In this document: in pieces, positions 54,246 to 64,000 of the stretch
How the letters are laid out: the number at the start of each line of letters is the position of its first letter
How positions within the stretch are numbered: the first letter of the stretch is position 1
DNA from: CAVTYH01 sp963738835
GTDB taxonomy: Bacteria; Planctomycetota; Planctomycetia; Pirellulales; JADZDJ01
Direction: 5' to 3'
DNA: 64,000 nt
Assembly: GCA_963738835.1 (NCBI GenBank)
Contig: CAVTYH010000004.1
Location: forward strand, 1-64,000
Translations under genes and position numbers: made by a program
The notes under the pieces: generated by a model
The model's input: the letters and a program-made list of their open reading frames with translations, nothing else
Told to the model about the DNA's origin: nothing
Databases searched by the model: none

Positions 54246-56787
54246 CTACTCCGCCTCGCCGCGCTGGGCATTGCGGTTCGGGGGTTCGGACCCTTGCAGA
54301 TTCCGGACGAAAAAATCTTGCAATTTGGTGCGCGTAATGGGCGAAGCTGCGCCATGGTTGGCGCCGGGAATCACCACCAGCTCGAAATCTTGCGCGCCTG
54401 AACCAGCGCGTTCACGAAACGGAACGTCGATTCGGGGGGCACGTTGCTGTCCATTTCGCCGACGACCAGTTGCAAGTGACCCCTCAGTTTGGCGGCGTTG
54501 TCGATATTCGAGCACTCCGCATACTGCGGGCCAACGGGGTAGCCCATCCATTGTTCGTTCCAGGAAACTTTGTCCATGCGGTTGTCATGACAGCCGCTGT
54601 TGGCAACCGCCACTTTGTAGAACTCGGGATGGAACAGTACGGCGGCCGCAGCGTTCTGGCCGCCGGCGGAAGTGCCGTAGATGCCGACGCGGTCGAGGTC
54701 CAGGCACGGGTATTTTTTGGCCGCCGCTTTGATCCACGCGATGCGATCGAGAAAGCCGCCGTCTTTCAAATTCTTCCAGCAAACGTCGTGAAAGGCTTTA
54801 GAGCGATTGGCCGTGCCCATGCCGTCGATTTTCACGACGATGAAGCCCAGGTCGGTCAGGTCACGGTAACGGTTTTGGGTACTGAATGTTTTGGGAACGA
54901 AGGAGCCCTGCGGACCGGCGTAGATATCTTCGATGATGGGGTACTTCTTCGTCAGATCGAAATTGCGCGGCAGCGAGATGAAGCCCCAGATATCGGTCCT
55001 GCCATCACGGCCTTTGGCGACGAAAACTTCCGGCGGATCCCACGGAACCGTAACTTCAGCTTTCTCCAGCGCGCAAACAATCTGGCCGTCGGAAACGCGC
55101 CGCAATTCGGTCACCGGCGGCATATCGACGCGGCTGTAGGTATCGATCACGTATTTGAAATCGGGCGAAAAGCTGCCGTCCTGCTCGGCGAAATTGATGT
55201 TGTGATTGCCGTTGCCCGAGGTGAGCCAAGTGAGACCGGTGCCGTCAAAATTGACCCGTCCATAATGGATGAAGTACGGGTCCTGATCGGGATAAACACC
55301 GCTGGCCGTAAACCAAATCTGCCGCGCGTCTTCGTCGATGCGGTTTACGCCACGCACGACCCAGCCGCCGGTGGTGATCGGCTTCATGGTGGCCTCGTCG
55401 ATGTTGACCAGGTAGAAGTGCCGCCAGCCATCCATTTCGGAAACGTAGATGATTTCCTTTTCATTGCGCAGATAGTTGATCAGCCGCAAATTCAGGCCTT
55501 CGATGTGAGCCGACCAGATGAAGGTTTTGGACTGTTCGTCGAGAATGTTGCGCGTTTCGCCGTCTTTGGCGTTTACTTCGACGATGCGGACCCGCTGATG
55601 GCCGCGATCGAACTTTTCGAAAATGAAATGCTTGCCGTCGGGTCGCCAGCGGAAATTTGGCGCGGGGCCACCGAAGCCGGGATTGGGATCGCCACCGTCG
55701 GGATTCATGTCAATCCGCTCTTCGCCCAGCGGCTTGATCTGCTTCTTGTTCTCGATGTCGAACACATTCAGCTCGTAAGAGTCGAGCTTGTCGCCGGGCA
55801 GCGGGTACACCGCGGTGTGGAACACCGCGCGACCCACGCCGCCGCCGGTCGCGCCGCCTGAGGGGGCAGGAGACGACTCGATACGATACACTTCCTTGTG
55901 ATCGCCAGGTTCCATGCGAAACGCGACCAGTGCGGCCGAATCGGGCGACCAGTTAAGCCGGGTGTAGGCGAAATCCGAACGGCCGTCTTGGCTCAATTGG
56001 GTTTCTGCGCCGTCGGCATCACGAAGAAAGATATTGGAATCGCGCACCAGAGCCGTCCACTTTTTGTTGGGCGATGCCTGTGGGCCACGACCGGCAGCGC
56101 CGCGAGCGCCGAAACGGGCGCCACGCCCCGTTCGTCGGTCGGACTGGTCGTCTTGCGTTTGGGCGCGGCCAACGAATCGTCTGTTACTTCAGCTTCAGAC
56201 TGTTCGGACGACGGCGACTCCGCTTGATCAAGGGTGGGATCAAGCGGTGAAGAACTAGCTTGATGAGCATCGGAAGGAATGTTGCCACTTTGCGCGCCGG
56301 ACTTTGGATCGGCGGTTGCGCTGTCGTGTCCGGTTGTCACTTCGTAGGTTGAGAGATTGCATTTCCAATCGGTGTTGCCGACGGTGAAGCGGAAGCTCTT
56401 GCCGCCATCGACAAATTCGATTGATTCAAACGGCAGTCGGTCGGCTAGATATTCGTGATCGCCGGCTTTGCTGAGCGCCGCGGCGAGCTTCTCATGATCG
56501 AACGCTTTCTCACGCTTGCCGGCCACAGCATCGACAACGATGAACTCCCGCGCGCCATCGCGCAAATTGTTCGAGTACCAAAACCGAGTGTTGTCGGCAA
56601 ACCAATGCGGCGCGACGCGGGCCTTAATAACACCTTCGCCGAAACCTCCAAAACCCCGTCCACGACGTTGTTGCTGCTGTGGGTCCTGCTGCTGGGCATT
56701 TGTAAATCGACACGGCTCAGCGAGAAATAATGCTCCGACAATCAATGAAAATGCAGCCGCTGCTGCCGTTGATCGAGACGTGTGCAT
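54246..56787 (-). CDS. S9-family prolyl oligopeptidase/dipeptidyl peptidase, two frameshifts
   Basis: The N-terminal signal (STAAAAAFSLIVGALFLAEP) starts at 56787. A beta-propeller (DPP-IV-like) region follows, with W-R-P-D-G-K and E-M-D-G-W-R-H-F-Y-L-V blades, then an alpha/beta hydrolase domain with catalytic Ser in GIYGTSAGGQN, Asp in VVGEMDSNVPPE and His in IPGANHGAAS. Frame changes near 56100 (where FGARGAAGRGPQASPNKKW reappears) and 54400 join three pieces. It probably degrades proline-containing peptides in the periplasm. An extra acidic insertion (about residues 165-235) is unusual. Both shifts look like single-base indels. Confidence 0.85.
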
Positions 56788-56917
56788 CGTTGCGCTCCCA
56801 AAACTATAAGGCGTCGACAGTGTCCACTCAGGAAGGTCAGGGTGCATACACTTTAACTACTGTCTCAGCGAAATGCGACTACCAGGGGAAGTCTTGTGCG
56901 AAAAGACAGACGCTGGG

Positions 56918-56995
56918 TAGCACGCTCTGACGCAAGGAAGGGCGTGCTGGAACTTTCAACACGCCCTTCGCAGACTCAGGGCGTGCCACCCATAA
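56918..56995. repeat. inverted repeat between the S9 peptidase and lptB genes
   Basis: tagcacgctctgacgcaagg and the copy of gggcgtgc ... gcgtgccaccc form nested inverted repeats (aagggcgtgctg with acacgcccttcg). The gtagcacgctctgac part recurs at about 58218 inside lepB. It may act as a terminator for lptB. Confidence 0.45.
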
Positions 56996-57057
56996 TGGAT
57001 TCAGCACTTTGTCGCGCCAAGAGAGTTTTGGCAGAGTTTCTTCAAAGTACGTGACAT

Positions 57058-57795
57058 TCAAGCAACTGCGCCGAGCGTGGGGCCTTCGCCAAAATAGTAC
57101 TTTTTGGCGTCGGGGTGGTTTAGCACTTCATCGGCAGAACCGTGGCAGAGCACTTTGCCGCTGCGGATGACATAACTGCGGTCAGTAATGGCCAGCGTTT
57201 CTCGCTCGCGGTGATCGGTGATGAGGATGGCGATGCCTTCTTCGCGCAATCGGCGGATAATCTTTTGAATGCTATTAATGGTCACCGGATCGATGCCGGT
57301 GAACGGCTCATCGAGCAGGATGATTTTTGGATTCGAAATCAGGCTTCGGGCGATTTCCAACCGTCGTTTTTCGCCGCCTGAAATATAGAGTGCCTTCGAT
57401 TTACGAATATGCTTAATGTCGAACTGTTCCAGCAGTCCCTCGCACCGCTTTCGCCGGGCGGCGCGGTCCATGCCCAGCATTTCCATGACGGCTAGCAGAT
57501 TGCTTTCGACCGAGAGTTTTCGGAAGACGCTTTGCTCTTGGGCCAGGTAGCCCATGCCGCCGTCGCGCGCTCGCAGAAACATGGGCCAGCGCGTGACATC
57601 TTTGTTGGCCAAGACCACGCGGCCGGCGTCGGGCTCGACAATGCCGCAGGTCATGCGGAAGCTGGTTGTTTTTCCAGCACCGTTGGGACCCAAGAGACCG
57701 ACGATTTCGCCCGAATCGACCTCGAAATCGACACCGTCAACGACGCGGCGCGATCCATAGGTTTTTACTAAACCGGTGACTTCCAACAGGGGCAT
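57058..57795 (-). CDS. lptB: LPS export ABC transporter ATPase LptB-like
   Basis: The 245-residue ATPase has Walker A LLGPNGAGKTTS, the Q-loop, the signature YISGGEKRRLEIARSL, Walker B IILLDEPFTGIDP and the switch ITDHR. The Y-x-S-G-G-E-R/K-R-R-x-E-I-A-R form of the signature is the LptB type, so the partner is LptFG, exporting lipopolysaccharide to the cell surface; planctomycetes have an LPS-bearing outer membrane. No lptFG or lptC gene is in the window. It lies 71 bases downstream of lepB on the same strand, so cotranscription is likely. Confidence 0.92.
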   Translation of the reverse strand: MPLLEVTGLVKTYGSRRVVDGVDFEVDSGEIVGLLGPNGAGKTTSFRMTCGIVEPDAGRVVLANKDVTRWPMFLRARDGGMGYLAQEQSVFRKLSVESNLLAVMEMLGMDRAARRKRCEGLLEQFDIKHIRKSKALYISGGEKRRLEIARSLISNPKIILLDEPFTGIDPVTINSIQKIIRRLREEGIAILITDHRERETLAITDRSYVIRSGKVLCHGSADEVLNHPDAKKYYFGEGPTLGAVA

Positions 57796-57866
57796 CGATT
57801 GGGTCCTCCGTGACCGTAGCCGCAGGCGAATCGGTTAATCGACCGCCTACTGCTGACCGCCGACTT

Positions 57867-59483
57867 TCAATGCACAAACCGCATCCGGCCAAAATTGGGC
57901 CAGAACGGAAGCGGAATTTTTTTTTCGCCGATTTCGACGTAGTTGAATGAGTGCGGCCAATAAACAAACAGGGCTTTGCCAATCAACAATTTGCGATCTA
58001 CGTAGTTTTGAATTCGCCAGTACCGGCTATCGCTGCTTTTGGGGCTGTTATCGCCGAACATGAGGAATTGATCGGCCTGTAGGTTGTATGTCTTGTCTTG
58101 TCCGGGCGGAAGGTGTGGATCGGCGACGTAGATATAGAAAACATCGCGCGAAATTCGCAACTGGCTCACATTCACGACCGCGCCGTCCTCGACCGCAATT
58201 CCCACCGGCGACAAGTCTGTAGCACGCTCTGACCCCGGGATCGGCGCTAATTCCACCGGCTCAGAGCGATGCAAGTGGGAGTACGTTGTCGGCGAATCGA
58301 ATTGGACGACTTCACCATTAACCCACAACAGCAACTGTTCGTCAACGTTCGCGAATCGGACAGTGTAAGTCCCTGGTCCGCGAATCGGCGTGTTGCCGGT
58401 GGCTGTGAAATCGGGCAACTCGGAGATCGACAGCTTCGCGACGCCGGTTGCCAAATCGATCCGACAGCGAAATTGAACTCCGCTTCTGATCAATTCCAAA
58501 ATGACGGCGCCAGTCGTACTTTTTATCTGGAGCTGAGATTCAACCGCCAGATCGCCGACCCAGTGTGGCGAATCAAATCCGCCGCCAGGGTCACAACCGG
58601 CGAAGACGCCGTCGTTGTAGGCGTAAAAATCTTTGATCGTACTTGGCGGTGGAGGCGTAATCGGCCGTCCTTCGGTCACGGCGTTCCAGATGGCGGCTGT
58701 CGGCAATAGGTGCTGATACCGCAGCCAATTTCGGCCTGGCGCCGATCCATCAGCCGCGAACGACTTCCCATCGGCACTTGCTTTCCAAGGGCTGGTTTGT
58801 CCCGGCGCCACCCACGGTTGCCAGCGCGGTGGCATGCCTGCCTGAACTAGTTCAGGCACGATGTAGTCGTTGTCGTAGACCGGCTGCAGCATGGCTTGCA
58901 CTTTGCGTGGCGGCTTGCGGGCGATTTGAAAATCGCTCGATTCCAGCGGCGCGGTGTAGACGTCGCCGTCGACAATCCGAATCCGCTCTTTGGGCAATCC
59001 GACGAGCCGCTTAATGTAGTTGGTCTTGGCGTCTTCCGGGTACTTGAACACCACAACATCCCAACGCTCGGGATCAGATAGATCGAAAGCGAATTTGCTG
59101 ACAATAATTCGATCGCCGTTGTACGACGGATATTTGGAGTCGACATCAAGCTCATATCGGCACATCGGGCAAATTGTTTTTTCCAGGTTGCATCCTTCGC
59201 GGCGGTTACCTTCGCGATCCATTTCCTCGCTGGCGCCAGTTCGATACCGATAGCCGCATTTGGGGCACTGAATGTCTTTGTGCCGGCCCTGCAACGTGGG
59301 GGCCATTGAACCGGTGGGGATGACAAATGCTTCGGCCTCGAACGTTCTAAACAGGAACGCCAGAATGAAGGCAATAACGATCGACTCGACGGTTTCCCGT
59401 AAAGTTCTAGCCCCGGACGATTGGCCGTGCGGCACGACGGGCTTGTCGCTCGCTTTTGTCGGTGTGTGTTTTGTCTTCGACAT
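57867..59483 (-). CDS. lepB: signal peptidase I with zinc-ribbon and beta-sandwich insertions
   Basis: The 538-residue type I signal peptidase has an N-terminal helix (TVESIVIAFILAFLFRTFEA), then the catalytic Ser59 in VIPTGSMAPTLQG and the Lys region in TNYIKRLVGLPKERI. Two extra parts interrupt the fold: a C-x2-C ... C-x2-C zinc-ribbon-like segment (CPKCGYRYRTGASEEMDREG ... CPMCRYEL) straight after the Ser box, and about 230 residues in the middle with a LamG/DUF1080-like beta sandwich (GTYTVRFANVDEQLLLWVNG, SPVGIAVEDGAVVNVSQLRI). The terminal box DNSPKSSDSRYW closes the enzyme. It cleaves signal peptides at the membrane. lptB follows. Confidence 0.9.
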   Translation of the reverse strand: MSKTKHTPTKASDKPVVPHGQSSGARTLRETVESIVIAFILAFLFRTFEAEAFVIPTGSMAPTLQGRHKDIQCPKCGYRYRTGASEEMDREGNRREGCNLEKTICPMCRYELDVDSKYPSYNGDRIIVSKFAFDLSDPERWDVVVFKYPEDAKTNYIKRLVGLPKERIRIVDGDVYTAPLESSDFQIARKPPRKVQAMLQPVYDNDYIVPELVQAGMPPRWQPWVAPGQTSPWKASADGKSFAADGSAPGRNWLRYQHLLPTAAIWNAVTEGRPITPPPPSTIKDFYAYNDGVFAGCDPGGGFDSPHWVGDLAVESQLQIKSTTGAVILELIRSGVQFRCRIDLATGVAKLSISELPDFTATGNTPIRGPGTYTVRFANVDEQLLLWVNGEVVQFDSPTTYSHLHRSEPVELAPIPGSERATDLSPVGIAVEDGAVVNVSQLRISRDVFYIYVADPHLPPGQDKTYNLQADQFLMFGDNSPKSSDSRYWRIQNYVDRKLLIGKALFVYWPHSFNYVEIGEKKIPLPFWPNFGRMRFVH

Positions 59484-59608
59484 GGTGCAAATTCAGCGGT
59501 AGATGGTGATGCCCAGCAGAGGTTATTCGTTAGCAAACCCGAAATATAGCGAATTTTGCCGGTGACCGGAACTTGAAAGTTGTGATAGCACGTCTTGAAG
59601 CCCACATG

Positions 59609-60786
59609 TTATTTGGGGTTGCGCAGCACCAATTTGGTCAGTTCCGGTCGACAGTTGAGTCGGATGGGCAGTTCGGCCGAAATTCCACGGCTCACATGCA
59701 TGAGCGTCGGCTGTTTATAGAAGGTGCCGCTGGCGTATTTCACGCCGTGCCAACTGGGCGAAACGATGGGCCCAACGAGCGGCGGCGAAATCTGACCGCC
59801 GTGCGTGTGGCCCGCCAGCATCAGATCGAAATCCCAGCGGCGCGCCCAGTCAAATTGATCCGGGGTGTGGGAAAGCAGCACTCGTAATTGCCGATGATCC
59901 GTGGAGCGCGGCGGAGCGTGCTGCATATCGGGCCCCGGAGCAAACCAGGGCAATTCGTTGCCGGCCAATAGAATTTGACCATCGCCTGCATCAAGTTGCC
60001 GCCATTGGCCGCCGAGATCCACAAGACCAACCGCCGTGAGCGCCTGTCGAACTCGCTCTGGGTCTCGGGTAAAAAGATCGTGGTTCCCCAGCACAAAATA
60101 AGACCCCAGCGGTGCCGATAGTTGCGAGAAGATTTCGGGAATCCAATCGATGAGTTCAAGCTCGTCGATGATGTCGCCGGTTACCGCGATTACATCAGGC
60201 CGCAGCACGTTGGTCTGGCGAGCAACCTCGCGAAAAAAATCGAGTCCGATGCGCCCTGTGATGTGCAGATCGGAGAGATGGACGATCGACAATCCATCCA
60301 GCGCTGCCGGCAAACGCTCTAATTCGCATTGCTTCTCCTGAACCGCAATTTGCAGCACCTGGTTGCCAGGTACAAACGAAAACAATTGGGCGCAAATCCA
60401 TGCAGCGGTCGGAAACTTAGCAAAGAAGCAACATCGACAATCGTTGTGTGATTCTCGCGGACCGCCGCCGGCAGTGGCGTGAGCCAGCGGCGAATCCATA
60501 AATGCACGGTCATTACCGCAATCGCACTGCACACCACCAAATACAACCGCACAATTGGTTCGCTGCTCACGCTACTGAACCACCCAACCAAGGGTTTGCC
60601 AGAGACGACATAACTCAGTGCGGCTGTGAAAGGGACGGTTAGCAACGTCAGATAAGCGATGCAGGAGAGTACTTTAACAAACCAGTGCGGCGCTGCCGTA
60701 GAATGTATGCGATTCACCAAACCGATCCACAGCGCGGCGTGGCCAATTAATGCAAGAATTGCCAGCGCGAGAAAGAAAACCAGCAT
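59609..60786 (-). CDS. membrane-anchored metallophosphoesterase, one frameshift
   Basis: The N-terminal part (from 60786) has several helices (MLVFFLALAILALIGHAALW, CIAYLTLLTVPFTAALSYVV, LYLVVCSAIAVMTVHLW). After a frame change near 60420 the phosphoesterase domain follows: HLSDLHITG, VTGDIIDELELI, YFVLGNHDLFTRD, LLSHTPDQF and MLAGHTHGGQISPPL, the complete set of calcineurin-like metal ligands. The order of helices followed by this domain matches YkuE/YaeI-like proteins thought to act on lipids or cell-wall precursors. The pieces join cleanly, so the shift is probably an indel. Confidence 0.85.
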
Positions 60787-60854
60787 GAGACTTGGCCACC
60801 GACACTTGGAATCGCTTGTGCAAGAGCGTGACTGAAGTGCGGCTCGTTGATGCT

Positions 60855-62566
60855 TTAAGGCTGTTTTATCAGGTCGTATTTCGCCACAGCCTTTTCCACC
60901 GTGTCAAGCAACTGATCCAGTCGGAACGGCTTGAACAGTACGAGCTCCAGGCCAGCCTGTCGAGCCTTGACGATCGAATGGCCCGGGTCGTAGCCGAAAC
61001 CCGTCATGAGCACCAGCGGCACGGGCTCGATGATTTCTTGCAAGCGGAGCATCAATTCGTAGCCGTTCATGTCGGGCAAGCGAATATCGGCAATAATCAC
61101 ATCGTAGTGATCGTCCTGCATCATGTTGCGGACCATGCATACGGCTTCGGCCCCGTCATGAGCTGTTTCGACAATGCAACCGAAACGTTCCAGCAGATTG
61201 TGAGCATCAATGCGGACGGCATCGTCGGCATCAACCACCAAAATCCGCCGCCCTTTGAGCACGGGCGTTTCTCGATGTTGCGGCCTGCGGGCAGCGCTTG
61301 CGTGGGCGTCATCGATTGGCCAACGCGCTGAATCACTTGCTTGATATCGCGTGCGTGCCGCAGAATTCGCTGCAATCGTTCGACCAACTCCGGCTCGTGG
61401 CCGATGTACCGTTCCATCACGTTCACAGCGTCGTTCAGGATTTCATCGACCGGTAAGGCGACGGCGCTGTGAATCGCCTCGACGCTCTCTTGCGCCGTGC
61501 TGGCCTTTTCAACGGCCAGCAATTCCAGCGTGTTTAGGGCCACCGCCACATCGCGGCTGAAGATTTCAAGGAATTGCAAGTCGCTTTCGGTGAATGCCCG
61601 CGGTTCGGGGCTTTCGACGTTGAAGGTGCCGATGACCTCGTCGTGCAAGATCAGCGGCACCGTCAACGAACTCTTGGCTCCTTTACACCCTTCCAGGTAC
61701 AGGGGATCTTCCGCCGTGTCTTCGCACAAGTAACTCTTTGCCGTCGCTGCAACGAAGCCTGTTACACCGTTGTTCTGGTTGAGTGCGAACAGCACGCGCT
61801 TTTCGGCTTCCGGCTCCATGCCGACCGCTAGCAGCGGTTCCAAGCGATTCGTCTTTTGATCCAGCAGCCGAATCTCGACGACGTCGAAGTGCAAGAGGTC
61901 CTTGGTGTAATGCAGAATGTTCGATTTCAACAGATCGATACGTTCATCGATCGACATGTTCGACAATTCTTCAGCGGTCAGGTCGGAAAGCTCCTGGCCC
62001 GCCTGATGGATCGCGGCTAACTTTTGCTGCTGTAGCACTTCCTTGGTGACATCGTGAATGGTGACGATCAGATTCTCCGGGGGTTTTTGGCCTTCGCTAA
62101 CCGGCGCCGCATGCACGTGGAAGTAGCGATTCTCGCCCGATCGCAGCGTGCTGCTGCTGGCCTTACCGGTAGTCAGCGCTGTGTGGAACGGACAAAAATC
62201 TGGTCCGAGAATTTCGGGGCTGTTCAGCACTGCGTAAAAGTTTTCGCCGACGACCGATTCGCGATTGGTCCATTCCCGAAGTCGGCCATTGCCCCAGATG
62301 ATGGTGTTGTCGGCATCGAGAAGAACGATTCCGTCGGGCATACCCTCCAGGATTCGCTCATTTTGCAGCAGCTTTCCCATGCGGAAAGCTTCGCCGATGT
62401 GGCTCGAGGCGACGTACAGCCCGAGATAATCGCCGCGGGCCATTCGTGCCAGGGCACGAATCGGACTGCGTACCTCTTCGACCGCGAACCCGTCGGGAAC
62501 GACCGGCAGCGGAGCGCTTTGATCCGCTGGATCGCGAACAACCAGAATCTTCGGTTTTGCCGTCAA
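60855..62566 (-). CDS. PAS-GAF-receiver protein, one frameshift
   Basis: The first part has an N-terminal receiver-like remnant (KILVVRDPADQSAPL), a PAS domain (ERILEGMPDGIVLLDADNTI, then F-H-V-H-A-A-P-V), a GAF domain (DVVEIRLLDQKTNRLEPLLA, SSLTVPLILHDEVIGTFNVE) and a helical linker. After a frame change at about 61262 (NIEKRP then VLKGRRILVVDADDAV) a complete receiver domain follows, with phospho-Asp in IIADIRLPDMNG and Lys in LFKPF. No histidine-kinase HisKA/HATPase region is present, so the phosphate donor must come from another protein. It probably senses a small molecule or redox state. Promoter and regulation are unknown. Confidence 0.8.
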
Positions 62567-62940
62567 GCTCCGTACTCCTGGGGCTACTATTCCGCCACGG
62601 TATTATAGGAGCCACCAAACGGCCGAACAACCACACACGCCTTGCCTGCTGTCAGTATAGTTTGCATCGGCCGCTAGGTTTGCGTTTGTTGACTGTCCGG
62701 CAGTCTTTGCGCCTTTATCGCGGATATTGGCCCTAAATGTAGACTGCATAGGTGTTACTGAAGGATTGTCAGGTACAGTCGGTTACTGACCGTGCTGAAG
62801 AGCGGCAACTCCGCAAGACCAGCAACTCTTTTGCGAGCTCCTGAATCGGAGTTGTCGATCCCACCGAATGGTGGCGTTAAACTCACTACGCGAGACGCTG
62901 CACGGTGGGTCTAACGAAGCAGAATTTGCCGCTGGCCAGC
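62567..62940. other. gene-free stretch between two receiver genes
   Basis: No gene is supported on either strand. It separates the PAS-GAF-receiver start from the end of the stand-alone receiver gene. A minor inverted repeat (ggcgttaaactcactacg) is visible but not convincing. Confidence 0.35.
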
Positions 62941-63330
62941 TCATTGCGGCCAACCATAAACGCGGCGAAATACTTGATCGACGGCTGTCGTGATATCGCA
63001 GCGGCTCACCGGTTTTGAGAGCACGGTGAAGACGTCGGCCAGCGCGCTTCTTGGACAATTTCCTCGTCCAAGGCCGCTGAAAGCAGCACGCAGGGCAATC
63101 GCGAATTGATTTGGCGAATGCGCCGGACGGTGTCTAAACCAGTCAGCCGCGGCATGTGCATGTCCAAAAGCAGCAGATGCACTGGCTCGGAGCCAAGAAT
63201 CCGTAATGCCTCTTCGCCGTTTTCGGCCGTCAGCGTACGAAAGCCGCGCGGTTCAAGCACGCCGTCGCACTGTCTCACGGAAGGCGTGATCGTCGTCGGT
63301 AATCAAGATGGAAGGTATGGTGAACAGCAT
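62941..63330 (-). pseudogene. stand-alone receiver domain protein, two frameshifts
   Basis: Joined frames read MLFTIPSILITDDDHAFRET, VLEPRGFRTLTAENGEEALR, LLLLDMHMPRLTGLDTVRRI, SRLPCVLLSAALDEEIVQEA, ADVFTVLSKPVSRCDITTAV, ending VYGWPQ. This is one CheY-like receiver: acidic pocket D-D-D, phospho-Asp in LLLDMHMP, Thr/Ser in LLSA, Lys in LSKP. Shifts near 63262 and 63040 are single-base. Like the double-receiver at 8114 it has no output domain. Confidence 0.7.
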
Positions 63331-63793
63331 TTGCAGTCCGATGGTGAGCCGCAAACATGCAACGCAAGTCCGATGCCAAGTGGTTTCCCTGGCATTAATA
63401 GGGGCAGAACAATTTGCGCAACCCACGATTGCAGCGCGACTTGTATCATAATCCGAATCTTGTGCAAAGCCAAAATCCGACTCGCTCCGCATCAGAATCG
63501 CCATTTTGCAAGCAATTTTCGCTGTCAATCGGGCAGGGGAAAGTGGTCGGTCGGTGGTGGCCCGTGATCGGTACGATTAGTGTCTTTAGCCCGAATATGT
63601 TTTGCGATTTGTGATGGAACGTAACGCTTCGTGACTCCATCTGATCACTGACCTCTGGCCACTGACCACCGCTCCTTACGCCTTGTATCCGACGTTCCGA
63701 TCTCTATACTACATCATGCACTCTACCCATAGGCAACTTGCGGCGGCCCAAAGGGATGACTCGGCCGTCTGATTTCCGAGGAAGCACACGCCC
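63331..63793. other. gene-free stretch before sdhC
   Basis: No gene is supported in this 463-base gap between divergent genes. It must hold the promoters of the receiver gene and the succinate dehydrogenase operon, but no clear -35/-10 pair stands out. Confidence 0.35.
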
Positions 63794-64000
63794 GTGGAAG
63801 CTGTTAAATCTGCCGCGCCGGCTGAAGTAACCGGTTCGACATTCTTGGGGCGGAACCAGTTCCTGATATACCGCCTGTTTTCGCTGGCGGGGCTGATCCC
63901 CATTGGCGGATACGTCGTTCTGCACTTGGCAGTCAACGCCTCAGTGTTGGTCGGGCCGGCGATGTATCAGATTCAGGTCGATAAAATCCACGCCCTGGGC
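63794..64000 (+). CDS. sdhC: succinate dehydrogenase cytochrome b subunit, partial (5' end)
   Basis: The 69 codons to the window edge read as the start of a b558-type SdhC: FLIYRLFSLAGLIPIGGYVV, LHLAVNASVLVG, YQIQVDKIHALG. The pattern R-L-F-S-L-x-G-x-x-P-I-G-G-Y-x-x-x-H (with the heme-ligand His) and the following asparagine are characteristic. It is the membrane anchor of complex II, passing electrons from succinate to quinone. The GTG at 63794 is preceded by GAGGAAG. The gene continues beyond the right edge; sdhA and sdhB are expected there. Confidence 0.85.
   Translation, partial: MEAVKSAAPAEVTGSTFLGRNQFLIYRLFSLAGLIPIGGYVVLHLAVNASVLVGPAMYQIQVDKIHALG

Noticed and set aside
54470..55861. 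463-codon plus-strand ORF
   Set aside because: It lies fully antisense to the S9 peptidase, whose domains and catalytic triad are clear; high GC makes long shadow frames likely.
1..64000. CRISPR arrays, tRNA and rRNA genes
   Set aside because: No regularly spaced direct repeats and no tRNA or rRNA cores (apart from the tRNA-like end of tmRNA) were seen on reading both strands.

Overview
The window reads as a chromosomal piece of a planctomycete, most like the Pirellulales (inference). Supporting signs are a signal peptidase I carrying a zinc-ribbon and a beta-sandwich insertion, a DUF11 lipoprotein, a DUF6807 (PmoA-like) protein, many secreted glycosidase-type proteins, a large low-complexity anti-sigma protein and HEAT-repeat proteins. 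No rRNA or tRNA gene was seen. One tmRNA is present.

Region 1 (1-15.7 kb) is a stress island of small genes: a ferritin-like protein, a YXWGXW protein, DUF1328, CsrA, three DUF2294/MpsC-like genes, a radical SAM protein, a double-receiver protein, a BON protein, CsbD, a VIT1/CCC1 transporter and tiny membrane peptides. Threaded through it are five copies of a roughly 103-nt structured RNA that ends in a strong intrinsic terminator. Each copy sits just upstream of one of these genes. I do not recognise this RNA family and consider it the most interesting object here. A degraded group II intron with a reverse transcriptase lies at 10.8-13.0 kb, between two copies of a duplicated RNA-plus-peptide block.

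Region 2 (15.7-27 kb) holds an MgtA-type P-type ATPase, tmRNA, a GH2-type protein, UppP, a sugar isomerase-like protein, a GH16 glycosidase and a Tat-exported glycosidase-like protein. Region 3 (27-36.5 kb) holds a carboxypeptidase-regulatory-like exported protein, an ECF sigma factor with a membrane anti-sigma protein, a PmoA-like protein and a second csrA with a clear promoter. Region 4 (36-48 kb) is core and exported-protein territory: a LigD-type phosphoesterase, a DUF11 lipoprotein, HEAT repeats, PAP2, cysK and a heavily frameshifted acetyl-CoA synthetase gene.

Region 5 (48-52.3 kb) is a compact operon for nitric oxide defence: a MerR regulator with a textbook long-spacer operator/promoter, quinol-type NO reductase, a methyltransferase and a cupin. 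Region 6 (52-64 kb) holds a DUF885 protein, an S9 peptidase, lepB-lptB, a membrane metallophosphoesterase, a PAS-GAF-receiver protein, a stand-alone receiver, and the first 69 codons of a succinate dehydrogenase cytochrome b subunit running off the right edge.

Many genes are broken by single-base indels although the protein sequence on each side is intact. Several indels fall in short homopolymers. This suggests consensus errors in the assembly at least as much as real pseudogenes, so frameshifted genes are listed as one entry where the pieces clearly join.
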